64,000 nucleotides of DNA from Plasmodiophora brassicae. Lineage: Eukaryota > Endomyxa: Phytomyxea > Phytomyxea > Plasmodiophorida. Of the stretch, positions 37,788 to 49,216 are shown piece after piece. The notes beneath the pieces were generated by a model, which was not told where the DNA came from, searched no databases, and saw only the letters and a program-made list of their open reading frames with translations. The position numbers were made by a program, and so were the translations under genes. The stretch spans positions 930,001 through 994,000 of the forward strand of contig CP145416.1 in assembly GCA_036867785.1 (NCBI GenBank). The letters run 5' to 3'. The number at the start of each line of letters is the position of its first letter. Positions within the stretch are counted from its first letter, which is position 1.

Positions 37788-39673
37788 ATGCTAGGGTTGC
37801 TAGGAGGCGACAGTTCGGACCGGTTGAAGGGTGGGCACGTGTCGCCTGTTCGACGCCGCACTATAACGCTCTCGCGGTTCGTGGCGCTGGCGTTCTTCCT
37901 GACATGCGGTGGCCCATTCGGTTTGGAACCGGCTGGTAGGGAAGAACACTCGTTGTGGTTGGTGCTTCTGGACTGAACCTCGTGCGGCAACAGTTTATGC
38001 TGGCGGTGCAGGGTTGACGCTGATCGGGTGCGGTACAGCGAAGGTTGGGCGATCGGTACTATCTGACGACGTTGTCTAGGCTCGTTGTTCTGCCAATCGT
38101 ATGGACAGTCCCGCAGGCGCTGATGACTGCCGAACTGGCGACGATGATGCCTGAGAACGGCGGTCAGCTTGTATGGGTGTTCCGTGGCCTCGGACAGACA
38201 CTCGGCATCGTAAACGCGCTGAACTCGCTGTGCTCAGGGCTAGTGGACAAATGCATATATCGTACGACCGTGGTCCCTGTGTGCTGCCTGCAACAGCACT
38301 GATGCACTCCCGTGATTGTACAGCGAATGTATTACTCGCGTACATGCCGTGGCAGCCATCAGATGTGCTGGCCAGAACCGTTCGAGCAGCTGTTCTGATA
38401 GCGCTGTCCGGTGTCAACATTGCTGGGCTCGATGTCGTCGCTGATTTTTCAGCCTTCCTGATGGTTGGCATACTGACCGTGTTCCTGGCCGAGGTCCCAT
38501 ATGCCGTGCGACCACACATGTTCTCGTTTGTGGATTTGCTGGGTACCAACTCTTACGACAGCCGACTGGGTTCAGCTGGAGACAATGGCTATTGCTGCCG
38601 GAGTCCATAGACTGGGGCGTTCTCTTCTCGGTGCTCCTCTGGGCATCCACAGGTACACTATGCCCTACTCCACTCTGCCTCGGCTGACTTATCGCCTGAC
38701 AGGTTGGGATTCGGTCGCCGTTATTGCTGGCGAAGTCGTGGATCCGCACCGGTCCCTACCGGTAATGATGGGCTGCGACTGAGGAGGGTATGCTAGCTGA
38801 CGTTGGGTAAGCGAAGATAGGAATAGCGTTGGCTGTGATTATCACTACGGTCAGCTATGCAATCCCCATCGTTGTTGGATTTGCACTGATGCCGGATCCT
38901 TCATTGTGGTCCGATGGCAACGGTTTCTTCCTTTCTGCTTCCCGCGCCGCGCCATGGTACGCCTGGCCTTGTTCCGATTTCCCCCATCGTCGATTCACCC
39001 CGGGTCTTGGGCAGGGTCGGTACGACGATTATGGCATCGGCAGTGCTCGCGAATCTTGGTCTTTGCACTGCAGGGCTCGCGGCCAACAGTCAAGTGGTAT
39101 GCGCTATGGCGCGATCATCGCCGACCAGGTTCGTCAGTGATGTCGTTCGGCGGTGCGATAGATTAAGTGATGGTTGCCAGATGCCGCATCTTGCCGGAAT
39201 GGCTCGGCCACGTTTCTACACGCTTCGGGACACCAGCGAACGCCTTAGTGGCCCAGTGTATCATAATGTGCTTCCTGGTCCAGTTTGATTTGACGCGCCT
39301 CATCCAGTTGACAATGCTCTTTAACTGGTACTAAGTTACAAGCGCGCCTCATTTACGGGTTTGACGACTAAGGCACGATGTGGACAGTATATCGCTTCTG
39401 CTCGAATTTGCAGCGTTTATTACCCTTCGGTATAGTGAACCGGACACCCTGCGTCCGTTCTCTGTACCCGGCGGAATGCTTGGGGCGTGGGCCATGACCC
39501 TTTCCAAGGGCGTCGTGGTCATCGCCACGCTCGCTACAATGCTCGTGTCAAGCCCCTTCGTGGTTATGACCGGCGTCATCATCAACATCCCCTTCATTGC
39601 CATTGCCGTGCATTTCCGGCCACTGCGAAAGCATACCCGGGAAGATTCCCAGAAATTCATACCCGCGCTTTGA
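37788..39673 (+). CDS. APC-superfamily transporter, polyamine/amino-acid type
   Basis: Membrane cation-coupled transporter, closest in motifs to plant and protist polyamine-uptake permeases. TM1 begins TLSRFVALAFFLTCGGPFG; the unwound TM1 motif GGPFG is diagnostic. After a 58-nt intron come VYAGGAGLTLIG, then VVLPIVWTVPQALMTAEL and MMPENGGQLVWVFRGLG (TM2 and loop), the family signature. Later exons give VLIALSGVNIAGLDVVADF, WDSVAVIAGEVVDP (TM6 region), IALAVIITTVSYAIPIVV, LANLGLCTAGLAANSQ, and the last exon SPFVVMTGVIINIPFIAIAV. At least eight introns. An alternative start at 37731 would add about 19 residues. The stop is at 39671-39673. Confidence 0.88.
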
Positions 39674-39987
39674 GTCATTGTTCATCGCAGAGTTCCCGTG
39701 TCTGGGTAGCGCCGTAATGCCCCCTGCATGGATCCGCGGCTGCTCACGCTGTTAGCATGAGTGCAGCCACGTCTGCAGCGGGCTGTGCTTGCTCGTGGTC
39801 CAGAGGCAGCCCGCCACCGTACCACACAGCCTGGAATGGACTGGCGTTCGGATCACTCCTGCGGTCCGTATAGTACAATTTGCAGGTGGCGGTGGCGGCC
39901 CCCAACAGCGACGCTGTCGAAAAACTGCGACTGGGCGCGGTCACCCGAGCTGCAGTGTGTTGTACTGTGGGGACCCCCCGAGCGCCG
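39674..39987. other. Intergenic, transporter to PGS1
   Basis: 314 bases. The PGS1 frame is open upstream from 39880 without an ATG, so a 5' exon may lie here. Nothing else is evident. Confidence 0.35.
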
Positions 39988-41598
39988 ATGGTCGTCAGAT
40001 GGCGACCAGCTGCCGGGTCGCATCGGGGTAGACGCATGCACGGCATCGTGAGCGAGATCCGGCGACTCGCCGGGGAGGGGTTCCCAGTCAGGGCGGAGCG
40101 CATTGAGATTCTGGATTCGCCGGCCGACTTCTACGAGCGGCTGCTGGTCAGTGACGGATGCGTGTGGCCTGGGTTCGAAGCTTACCGTTGCCCAGCAATC
40201 GGTAGCGTCCAGTCGATCTCGAATATCGCTGTCGTCGCTGTACCTCGGGACGGGTTCATTGGAAAGAAGCCTGGTACGACGAATATGGATAATCCTGGCC
40301 CACCGGTCGGTCAAGTAACGTTGGGTTGCTCACCGCAATAGGCCGAGTCGTTGCGGAAGGTGATATCCAACCATGGCGACCTGTCTGTCAACGTCGTCCT
40401 GGATTACCATCGTGGCCAACGTCGCGACCGGCAAGGGGAGTGCTCAATGTCGGTGCTGTCCAAATTGGCGACGTGTTTCCCAGCCCAGTTCAAAGTGCAC
40501 CTGTTCCGAGTCCCTCAGTGGAGATGGATACACGATGCTGTCGTCCGATGGCCGCGATGGAAAGAGCTGGTTGGCGTACAACACGCGAAGTTATACGTCT
40601 TCGACGACACTGTTATTATCAGCGGCGCCAACCTGTCCAATGACTACTTCGTCAACAGGCAAGATCGATACTACGTTATTCGTGACGCAGCGCTGGCCGA
40701 TTTCTCGCATGACCTGGTGGCCCGGTTCGCCCGCTGGTCGCATCGTCTGCAACACGACGGGCTGTCGCTCAGTCGTCCACTGGAACCCCCGTCCACCATC
40801 GACGTACAGCCCGACAAGCGCACCAGCGCAAAGCGGGACGAGGGCAGCATGGTAAATATGCCAGGTGCCTGACAGGTTAACCGTACGTCTGAGTGCCCTG
40901 CAGGGTCCGACGGACACGTTTGTCTTCCCGACCATCCAGCTGGATGTCGCTGGCGTGCGACTCGATCACGAATTGCTGACGCAGATCGTGTCCGGAAACT
41001 TGTCGCCTTCGGACGGGATGCACCATCTTACTCTGGCGTCGGGCTACCTGAACCTGACGCCTGACTTCCAGGAAATGCTTGCGAACTTCCCAGGTGCGGT
41101 GCGCGTCTGCTGTGTCCTTCTGCACGAATCTGATTGGCTGGCCCAGGAACGGTCTCGCTTGTGACGGCGTCGCCAATGGCAAATGGGTTTTACGGTGCTG
41201 CCGGTGTCTCCCGTTTCATCCCGGATGCATACGCCGTCGTCGTCAACGAGTTGCTGGCCCGCATGCCTCCCAACAAGTGTGAGATATTCGAATACGAGCG
41301 GACGGGTTGGACATACCACCAGAAAGGGCTGTGGTTGCATCCATCGCCGACGGCCCCTCCTGCACTGACCGTAATCGGAAGCTCCAACTTCGGCCATCGG
41401 TCCGTCTATAGAGACCTAGAAGCCCAGCTATGTATTGCGACCAACAATCAGGACCTGCGTCAGCGAATGCATAACGAGTGCCAACGGAGTACCACCCAGT
41501 ATACTCATAAGGTCACCAACGATACGTTTCGCCGGCCAGGTAGGTCTCTAAGCAGAACCATTCGCTTCGTGTCACGCCTCATCCGGCCCTGGATGTAA
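39988..41598 (+). CDS. PGS1: Phosphatidylglycerophosphate synthase (PGS1)
   Basis: Makes phosphatidylglycerol phosphate from CDP-diacylglycerol in mitochondria, the first committed step of cardiolipin synthesis. The ATG at 39988 gives an Arg-rich leader (MVVRWRPAAGSHRGRRMHG) suited to mitochondrial import. AERIEILDSPADFYERLL is the conserved opening, and SLYLGTGSLERSLV lies in the next exon. The first HKD motif is HAKLYVFDDTVIISGANLSN followed by DYFVNRQDRY, a PGS1 signature; the second is HQKGLWLHPS with TVIGSSNFGHRSVYRDLEAQ. TLASGYLNLTPDFQEML matches the internal helix region. About four introns. It belongs to the phospholipase D superfamily (eukaryotic PGS1 type), not to the bacterial CDP-alcohol transferase PgsA. 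Confidence 0.94.
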
Positions 41599-41681
41599 TA
41601 ATGTAAGACCGTCTTTATGTATAAAGCATTGTGCTGACCCGCAGCCCTGGGCGTGCTGATGGTCGTTGATAACAGTTGAGG

Positions 41682-43839
41682 TCACGAAGGCGTCGTCGAT
41701 TGCACCTGAGCGGCACGGTTCGTACTGCAACGGAACAGGTATTCGGCCAGGAAGTCCACCGGGTCTTCCGGCTGGACCTTGGCCATCTCGTACAAGCCTT
41801 CCGTCACGTACGGCAGGACTTTCTCATTGAGATAGTCACGTAGAGGTCGGGCGCGCTCTTCCACGGCCTGCCTCTCCTTAATCGCCAGTTCGGCCATCTG
41901 TGCCGCGTACTCGGCTTCCTGTGCCGTCATCAGAACGCGCAATATGGTACCCGAAACCTGGTGCTGACCTTCTGCGCGCGACGTTTCGCTTCCTGTTCTG
42001 CTTGCTCCCTGCGTTCACGTTCGCGTGCCTCCTCCTCGAGCCGCGCTTTCTCCTCCGCCTCTTTGGCCAGGCGATCTCGCTCAGCAATCTACCGGGGCAA
42101 TCAGCTTCAGCTGTTCCAATGTATCCCCTCTCAATCAGCGTACCTCCTCTTCGGTAGGATGGTAGTTGAAGAAAGGAGCCCCGCCCTGGACGTACAGAAG
42201 AAGGGTCTCGTCGGTTGTTGTGCGCGAGGCGCCCCCGTCCAGGTCATAGACATCGATGCCCTTGTCGGTGTAGTATTTCCTGGGTCCACTGTCTCCGCCA
42301 AGCCCCGCCTTGGTCCAGGCCGCCCAACGCCTGGCCTGTCCTTTCTCATCGCTGTGCCCGGCGATCGCCGTCCCGATGTTCTCCTTCACGCGCGCCATCG
42401 CCGCCTGTTCCGTCGCGACCATGCAGATCACTCGTTCAGGCATGATGGCGATTTTCGGCTTCTTCGCTGCTGCCTCTTCATCATCAGCCTCTTCCGCCTT
42501 GTCCGCATCGTCGCCGTCGGCTGGCTTCGAGTCGCCCTCGAATAACGCGACGGCTTCCTCCGCGCTGCGAGGGTACCCGTCCAGTACGTAGCCCTTGTTG
42601 CGAACCTCGTTGCGAACGAGTTCCTGGCGAACGATCCCAGCGGCGACCGGCAGTGCAGCCTTGCCATCCTTGCCAACGACGAGCTCGGCGCCCATGCGTT
42701 CTTTGGCGCGCGCCATCACGTCGCGAATGTTGATCAGCGGCAGGTACAGCAGGTCGGCGACGCGTTTGGCAACGGTGGACTTGGCGCTGCCGGGCGGGCC
42801 GCAGATCGCGAGCCGGATCGGGCGTAACGCGCGTGCCTGGACGAATTCGTCGATGATCGACTGCACGTTGGCAACGAGGCCGAGCTCCGATCGCCACTCC
42901 AGGTCCTCGAACGAGGCCACCCAGGACGCCTCGCGTTTCACAAGGACCTGGCTCGTCATGATTGCAAGGCGCTCAGCGGCATCGGGACGGGTATCGTCAA
43001 GCGCGGCAGCGCCAACGTCAAGCGTCGCGGTCTGCCCCGTGCCAAGGGCGTTCGAGATCGCAGCGACAATGGCCTGCTGCGTGTCGCGAGCCTTATCCAC
43101 AGCAACGAGGAAGTTGCTGGGTGCGGCCACCGGTGGGCGCTCAGCGAGGCGCACGAACAGCTTCGCCAGGTCGGCGACGTGGATCGTTGGGATCACATTC
43201 GTACCGGCGCCGACGACTGGGAGAGCGGGCGGCGAGCACAGCCAGGCTTGTCGGAACACCGGGTGCAATGGCTCCTCGCCGTCGCCGTACAGAACGCCAG
43301 CGCACAGCACGAACGTCGACAGGTACTCTCGGGACGAGTTGATGGCGAGCGTCTCCACGAGCTTGTGCCTGACGAAGGCGGCAGCTGGATTGCGAGCGCG
43401 GTACGACCCTTCGCTGATCTCCTGGTCGGGTGCGCCGCCTGCCACCCAATCGTTAATCGCAGACAGAACGCTGTTCGGGCACGTGGGCCGTACCTGCCCA
43501 CGTCAGGATCGTGGAGACGCAGATGAGCGTCTTGGGCGTCGTGAAGTTCAACGAGCGAACCGCCTTAATTAGGGCCAGGGCATCGTCGACCGACTCGAAC
43601 ACGTCGACAACGATGACGTCTGCGGAAGCGATCTTCTGTTCCAAGGTCTGGTCGGGTGCCGCGTCCAGGACGACGAGGCGTCGTGTGACGGTGGACGGGT
43701 CTTCCTCGTCGACGGCCGGCGGTTCAGCGCCGCCGTCCCAAGCCTGTCGGCGGGCGTCCATGGCGGCGACAAGGTGCCGCCCAAGGTACCCATGGGCACC
43801 GTGGATGAAGACCTTCCAAACCGGCATCGATTCCGCCAT
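41682..43839 (-). CDS. AK7: Adenylate kinase 7-like ciliary protein
   Basis: AK7 is an axoneme-associated adenylate kinase. The start at 43839 gives MAESMPVWKVFIHGAHGYLG, a Rossmann-type glycine loop of the N-terminal epimerase-like domain. That domain continues with TPKTLICVSTILTWAGT, then FVRHKLVETLAIN and IPTIHVADLAKLFVRL. The kinase domain has P-loop ICGPPGSAKSTVAKRVADLL near 42780 and GYVLDGYPRSAEEA near 42580. An acidic Lys/Glu coiled region follows. The end (LRDYLNEKVLPYVTEGL, PEDPVDFLAEYLFR) is the Dpy-30 dimerisation motif. This three-part order is specific to AK7. Introns lie near 43460-43500, 42110 and 41950. The P-loop has Ala-Lys-Ser-Thr rather than Gly-Lys-Gly-Thr. It is convergent with PGS1 across 83 bp. 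Confidence 0.93.
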
Positions 43840-43986
43840 CCTGGACGACGTCGATCGTCTGTTTACGTACTAATGGGTACGCCTCGACTCCTGAGACGGG
43901 TGGCCAGGCCAGAATGCTGCACGTGGGCAATCCGTCATCTACCAGGGTGACGGCAACGTCGCGATGAGTTCAGTGACGATTATACT

Positions 43987-45843
43987 TCATTCCAGGAACC
44001 GATGCCGGAAGCAGGTCAGGTCTGGGTCGTACACGAACGGTAGGCGTCGATCACGGCCCCTTCTGGCGCGGACAAACACCTTCTCGTCTCCCATGCCGCA
44101 CAGCTCGGGGACGATGGCAATGCAGGCAATGTCAAAGCACATCTGGAGCTGCCGCAGGACGGCGGGAAGCAGCACGCGCTGGTAGGCCTCTTCGCCGGCC
44201 ATGCCACCGCAGTCGCTGACCTCGTGCTCGATTAGTCGTGATGCCGCAAGGAATTCTGATTCACGATACGGGTCTTGATCCACGTCTATGGAGACCGACA
44301 CTCGCGGTGCCGACCGTGGATGATCACCAGCAACCGCAATCTGCGCCGTCATCGTAATTTGGGAATCCAGGCTGAATACAGCCGTTAGCGAGCGGGTGTG
44401 ACCCGGCTTGGTTGACAACGACAGCAGTGATGAACGCGGTCGCAAACAGTACCGGGCAGCAATGCCGGGTGGGAGTGGGATCGAATTCTTGCACTTCTGG
44501 ATCTGTGCGATCTGTTCGATGAGCGCCGCTTGCGACACGATTTGTTCACGCAACAACGATATGAAACGTCGGACGGTGACTCCATCGTCCTGGGCCGATT
44601 CAGTGCCAGCCACGAAATGAAGTCCACAGAGACGTTGCGCCCATCGGAAAGGTCGCCCGAGTTTAGCAGAGTCTCTGCAGAGGCAGTCAGTACCAGCCAG
44701 GACATAGGTGACGCCGTATGCGTACATGGACGAGCACAGGACGCTTGCAATCCCGCCCGGCATACACTCGCCGTCATCAGACGGGAACAATCCAGACAGC
44801 AGCTGTAGAGTGTCGCTGGAAGATTGGACAAAGGCAACAGGCCCAGGTGTCAGCAACGAGAACACGATGTCGACGCCTGATCACAGTTCAATCCAGGTCC
44901 CGTCTCTATACCGACAACCAACCCACCTGGAAGCTTACTCGATGCTTGGACGGACAGGACAACGGAATTGGGTGCCCATGTGCATTCCACCTCCTCCTTG
45001 CCGTTTCCCCCTTTGACAACGAACGTTTCACGGCGCTTCTCGTTGACGTGAACAGCGACAAGCTGATCGTTGAAGACGACTTTGTACGACGCCAGCGACA
45101 TATACAGCATCCGCAATGGGTCGGGTAGATGCATGACCTGATCGAGTCACTCGTCAGGCACAGAGCACGACGGCTTTGACGTCAGGGCGTACCTCGGGGG
45201 ATGGGACTGAAAACGCGTCCGACAGGCCGAGGCGAGCTTTGAGCGGCACGCATGCAGCGAATACGTTGGCGAGATGGTCGCTAATCGAATCGAGGAACGC
45301 GCGCTTCTCGCGGTTCGACGCGATCAGCCTCTGCTTCTGGGCGTTCATCGCCTTCAAACGCTCGACAAGTTCAGCTCGTTGCTGCTTCTCGAACATGAGA
45401 CGGGCGATATGCAGGCGGTGTTCGTCACCGAGAATGTCGGGCTCCTTGAGATGCGCTGGGGCGGATCGCATAAATTCGTCGCGGCCGACAAGGACGACGT
45501 CTGGACGGGTGTGGGCGAACTCCTTGCAGATGGCCGTTTCCTTCAGAACGTACGCTTTCTCACGCAGCAGGCTCTGGTAGTTCAACGTGGCCGCATCCAG
45601 CGACACCTTCTTCTTGGACGTCGAATTCGTCAATTCCTCCATGTGGACGTTGACCTCGCGGTTGACCTGCTTGAGCTCGGCGAGCAGCATCCGCAGGTGC
45701 CAGCATCGCTCATCCAGGTCGAGATCGCCGACGGCGCCCAGCGACACGGCCGACACCGCGCACCGCTTCAGCTCATCGACAATCTCGATGAGCCGCGACA
45801 GACCCGGCACGCCCGGCTCCTCGCCGTCCACGTCCATCTTCAT
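43987..45843 (-). CDS. THOC5: THO complex subunit 5 (THOC5)
   Basis: THO couples transcription to mRNA export. Exon 1 (from 45843, MKMDVDGEEPGVPGLSR) encodes long helices and coiled coil: MLLAELKQVNREVNVHMEE, NYQSLLREKAYVLKE, and the motif VGRDEFMRSAPAHLK. These match the THOC5 N-terminal Fmip region. A short intron near 45145 leads to LPDPLRMLYMSLASYKVVFN, and another near 44860 to the C-terminal half. There, GRPFRWAQRLCGLHFV matches the conserved WxQxLxGLHF motif of THOC5, followed by RRFISLLREQIVSQAALIEQ. The tail LPFVYDPDLTCFRHRF matches the family end (PFKYNHPQGFFSHR in human). Length is slightly shorter than the human protein. Confidence 0.87.
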
Positions 45844-46186
45844 CGCGGCACACCCTGCGGAGTTCCGACCGCGACTCAGAACTGCAACTCGGCGGGCGAG
45901 CCACGCCCGCCCCGGTCACAAAGGCCAATGCCGCCTCATACTTCTTGCCTATGGGGGGCACCGTCCCGGGTTGCTGTTTTACAACGAATCGGAATGGGCC
46001 CCTCAACCGATATGTCCCATGTCCTGGTGCACAGGAGTCGTCCAACAATCGTGTTCCGTTGGGAAGTCAGTGTGTGGGTGCGTAACGTGGCACGACAGTA
46101 TCCTGACTACTGTCTAGCACCTCGGCCGTTAAGCGGTACTGCAGAGATTCTCGTCGCATAACGATTAGGTTGGTGCTCGGGAGCGA
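45844..46186. other. Divergent intergenic region, THOC5 / proline-rich gene
   Basis: 343 bases, GC-rich on the left. It must hold the THOC5 promoter and possibly the missing first exon of the proline-rich gene. No motif is identified. Confidence 0.35.
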
Positions 46187-47023
46187 TGGGCAACGGACAG
46201 GGCAGACCCTGTGGCAGCGTTCGACCAGCTGGGCGCCCGACGCGCTCAATTAGATGGTTGTCTCGTGTACGTCGTGTGCTGGGGCGGGGCCTGCACAGTC
46301 TGGGTGCGTGCCTGTCGCCTCAGGATGTCTTGGACGACCCTGTCCACCTGCGACAAGAGGTCCGGTACACTCGCCGCCTGCTGCCTGCTCTCGTCTTCTT
46401 AAATCTCAGGCAGATTGAGGCTCTCGGCCATCGCATTCGCCAACTGGAGATCGCCGCCGCCGCCGCCAGCAGCGTCTTGCTTACCCTTGGGCCGTCTCGT
46501 CCAGAGTATGCGATTGTGTCGTGTTATGCACTTTGTCGGCAGCTGATGAGGCCTGAACAGAACGGCTGCCGGGGCGCCACCAACACCACCACCGCCGCCT
46601 CTAGCGACAACGTCCAGGCCTGAGGCGCCCACCTCGTCGCCTGCTCCTGTTGCACCGATCCCGCCGCCCCTGTCTGCGCCCACGCCTGGCCCTGCACCGG
46701 TCCCGACGCCCCCGACGCCACGTGCCCCTGGTGCATTGGCCACGTCCCTACCATTCCCATCAGCACCTTGTGCACCAGTCCCGACGCCCACGACGCCCTC
46801 GTCGCCACCTGCATCTGCTGCATCGGCGACACCTGCGCTGGGGCCGCCTTCTCAAGTGACAGCACCCGATCATCTTCTCACATTCGAGGATATGTTCGCT
46901 GTCGTGGACGCCGCAGTACGAGGCGACAATGCGCAATGGGTCGACTTTGATTGCGACGACTCGTCATCCGATTTCGCAGACCGCATATTCGAAGACCTCC
47001 TCAAATCCATTGCCGTCAATTAA
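46187..47023 (+). CDS. Proline-rich protein with acidic C-terminus, 5' end unresolved
   Basis: Three spliced pieces fit. FDQLGARRAQLDGCL ends at a GTGTAC donor near 46265. DVLDDPVHLRQEVRYTRRLL with ALGHRIRQLEIAAAAASS follows the CTCAG near 46323. The last exon is a Pro/Ala/Thr-rich stretch (about 110 residues, PTPPPPPLATTSRPEAP, PAPVPTPPTPRAPG) and an acidic end (HLLTFEDMFAVVDAAVRG, FDCDDSSSDFADRIFEDLL). An acidic amphipathic end after a proline-rich linker suits a transcription-related protein. That is inference; no family is recognised. The first piece has no ATG in frame, so a start codon upstream must be supplied by an unseen exon. Confidence 0.45.
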
Positions 47024-47151
47024 ACATCAAATGCAGGACGACCGCCCTTCCGTCAGAGTCGCCGGACGTCCGAAGGCTGCCGTGCAACAGCAAGCACAGG
47101 ACCGGCACACCTTGCGGAGCATTCGGACCATTCGGCGCATTCTCTGCGCTG

Positions 47152-48024
47152 ATGCTGTGCACGACGACATGCTGCGACTGCGATGTGGTCGTTCCGGACG
47201 ACTGTGCCCTACCGGACGCAATTGAACTGCTCGAAACAGCTACAGGGGGTATTGATACCGGGCGTCCCGTTGTGGCACTGGTACCGTCGGCGCTCTGTAG
47301 CGGTCTGATGGACTACCTGGAACACGTGCGAGAGTGTGCAGTCGACGTATCTCCGATACAGTCGTCGTCACTCGAAGAGCTTTCTATACACATGGCTGAA
47401 TGCGTGAACATGGCCGAGGTCGTCAACCGCATCTGCCTCGCCCTCAAGAAGTGGGCCGACGACGTCGGCGGGCTCGCCTCGTCGCACGTCATGGTGGCGA
47501 TTGCCAGGAACGCGGACGGCACGGCTGCGATGAGACCGAGCGGACGTCCCGTATGCCGGAGCGAGATCAGATTCGCTTACTGGAAGCAATGGCCACCTCT
47601 TCGAGAGCGGGGTCCACCTTATGCTGGAGAACTGCGAGCGCCTGACATCTGGGGTGACGTCTTCTGGCACGACGTTTCTGTGGACCGGCTTCGCGTCATG
47701 CGCCGCGGCGCTGATCTAGCTCGGTACGGGCACGCGAGCACAGAGATCGTCGCCATCGGTCTACCGGATATCGAATCTTATCGTCCCGATCCCGGCCACT
47801 ACGTCGGCAATGTCACGCGCCGCGTATCCCAGCCGGATCCGACCCCGTACGACTTCCATCACCCAGTAGCCGAACCGCCGTATCTGCTTTACTGGAGGAC
47901 CCCACTGCATCCACCAGAAGTTCACACGATGTCGTCGCCGTCTGCATTTCTCCAGACTGCTGCTGGTTTCCAGCTGGACTTCAGCGATGTCCTGGACGAA
48001 TTGCGCCTGTTAGCAACCGATTAG
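47152..48024 (+). CDS. Hypothetical protein, 290 aa, single exon
   Basis: The frame is open from 46951; the ATG at 47152 (MLCTTTCCDCDVVVPDD) is the simplest start. The middle is helical (SLEELSIHMAECVNMAEVVN, ICLALKKWADDVGG). A segment rich in aromatic residues and Pro follows (WKQWPPLRERGPPYAGEL, IWGDVFWHDVSVDRLRVMRR). The end is DFSDVLDELRLLATD. No signal peptide or membrane span. I recognise no domain. It begins 128 bases after the proline-rich gene on the same strand and could conceivably be its last exon in another model. Confidence 0.55.
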   Translation: MLCTTTCCDCDVVVPDDCALPDAIELLETATGGIDTGRPVVALVPSALCSGLMDYLEHVRECAVDVSPIQSSSLEELSIHMAECVNMAEVVNRICLALKKWADDVGGLASSHVMVAIARNADGTAAMRPSGRPVCRSEIRFAYWKQWPPLRERGPPYAGELRAPDIWGDVFWHDVSVDRLRVMRRGADLARYGHASTEIVAIGLPDIESYRPDPGHYVGNVTRRVSQPDPTPYDFHHPVAEPPYLLYWRTPLHPPEVHTMSSPSAFLQTAAGFQLDFSDVLDELRLLATD

Positions 48025-48071
48025 TGACTGGTAAACAAAGCGAACTGGGAGGCGTACGTCGCCGCATGTAA

Positions 48072-48684
48072 TTAGTCACGGGTCGTCCCTGGACGTGCTG
48101 TGCCGATGCCTGCCGACATGGCTGCTCGTAGATCGAGGCCAGACGTAGGTGGGCGAAGCGCGCCGACGAGCTTCGTTAGGTGGAGGCGGTGGGCCGGTCG
48201 GGTGGGGCTGGCCCACGACCGAGAGCGTCGCGTCGACGCCAGCGGACCCAGTGCAAAGTCGACGATTGGGCGGCCTGCCGTGTGTTCAGAAAAGCCCAAC
48301 CGCAGGTCGGCGTTTCGCAGCTGAAGCGCGTTTGGCCCTGTAAAGTCGTGGACGACTTCCTCTCGGGCATCTGTCTGGTGGTCGCCGACCAGACGGCCGC
48401 AGCGTACTCTGAAGTCGCCCGTGACGACGACCGCCCGGCGGTGTGTGGCGCGCGATGATATTGTATCGACGCTCATGGCGTCCGGTGCCATGAGGCACAG
48501 GGAATCGCTGGCGCGACGGCCCAAGACGCGCCGCACAGCCCCAGCAGCGCAAAGAATTAAAAGGCGGGGGTATTCGCGTTGGAAGGCGCTCTCGTCGGTC
48601 AGCTATGTAGGTCTCGAAGATGCCGACGGCGGCCTGCACCCTTTCGGCTAACAGGCCTTCAACGCTCCATGTCGCGATCAGCAT
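48072..48684 (-). mobile_element. Decayed LINE fragment: APE-type endonuclease
   Basis: Reading from 48684, the start MLIATWSVEGLLAERVQ and FETYIADRR resembles the first strand and the Glu motif of AP-endonuclease-like domains of non-LTR retrotransposons and related domesticated proteins. In another frame further on, RRAVVVTGDFRVRCGRLVG matches the GDFN-x-R motif, with Arg in place of Asn. It is followed by LQLRNADLRLGFSEHTAG and a segment matching the TWxSP region (RSWASPTRPAHRLHLTK). At least one frame change separates the two parts, and the final SDH motif is not seen. No reverse transcriptase lies next to it. It is a broken fragment of a LINE, or of a gene derived from one. Confidence 0.6.
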
Positions 48685-49216
48685 CGTGGCGCCGGCGACG
48701 CCCTATCTGAACGGTCCCGATGGGGGTTCAAAGTTTTAACGGCCTGGGCCCCGATCTCGTGCATACGCGAAGCAAAGCGAGAGCTCCAATCGCTGGTCGC
48801 TCACTAAACGAAAGTCGGACATTGGTGGTTATGAACTACAAAGCCCGAAGAACTTACGGTATGGTACTGCTGTACTAGACAGTGAACGAAAATGCGGCAT
48901 GTCCGTTGCTTGGTAGGCCCGGCGGCGCGACAAAGGCGCCGTCGAAATGGATTTTGGAACGGCGAGCGCGCGCAATTCGGCGCCGGCGCCGCGATACTAT
49001 CCCTCGGCGACCAACAGGCGTCTGCTTTGCCTACCCCTGTAGGTAATGTACTATTTCGGGCCAGGCGCGACTGGTCCTTTTGGGTAAGGTAAATCCGTGA
49101 CGCGGTAACGAACAGACGTACTTAAGCCGACGGTGGAACCCGCGTCACATCTCACGTCTACGCGAGACGTTGTCCTTTCATTTTGTTGATTGCGCGGGCG
49201 GGAGCTGTCCCTCATC
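48685..49216. other. Intergenic 532 bases
   Basis: No gene is supported. A GC-rich patch (ggcgccggcgccgcg) lies near 48980-48995. The right end should carry the promoter of the membrane protein gene at 49217. Confidence 0.4.
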
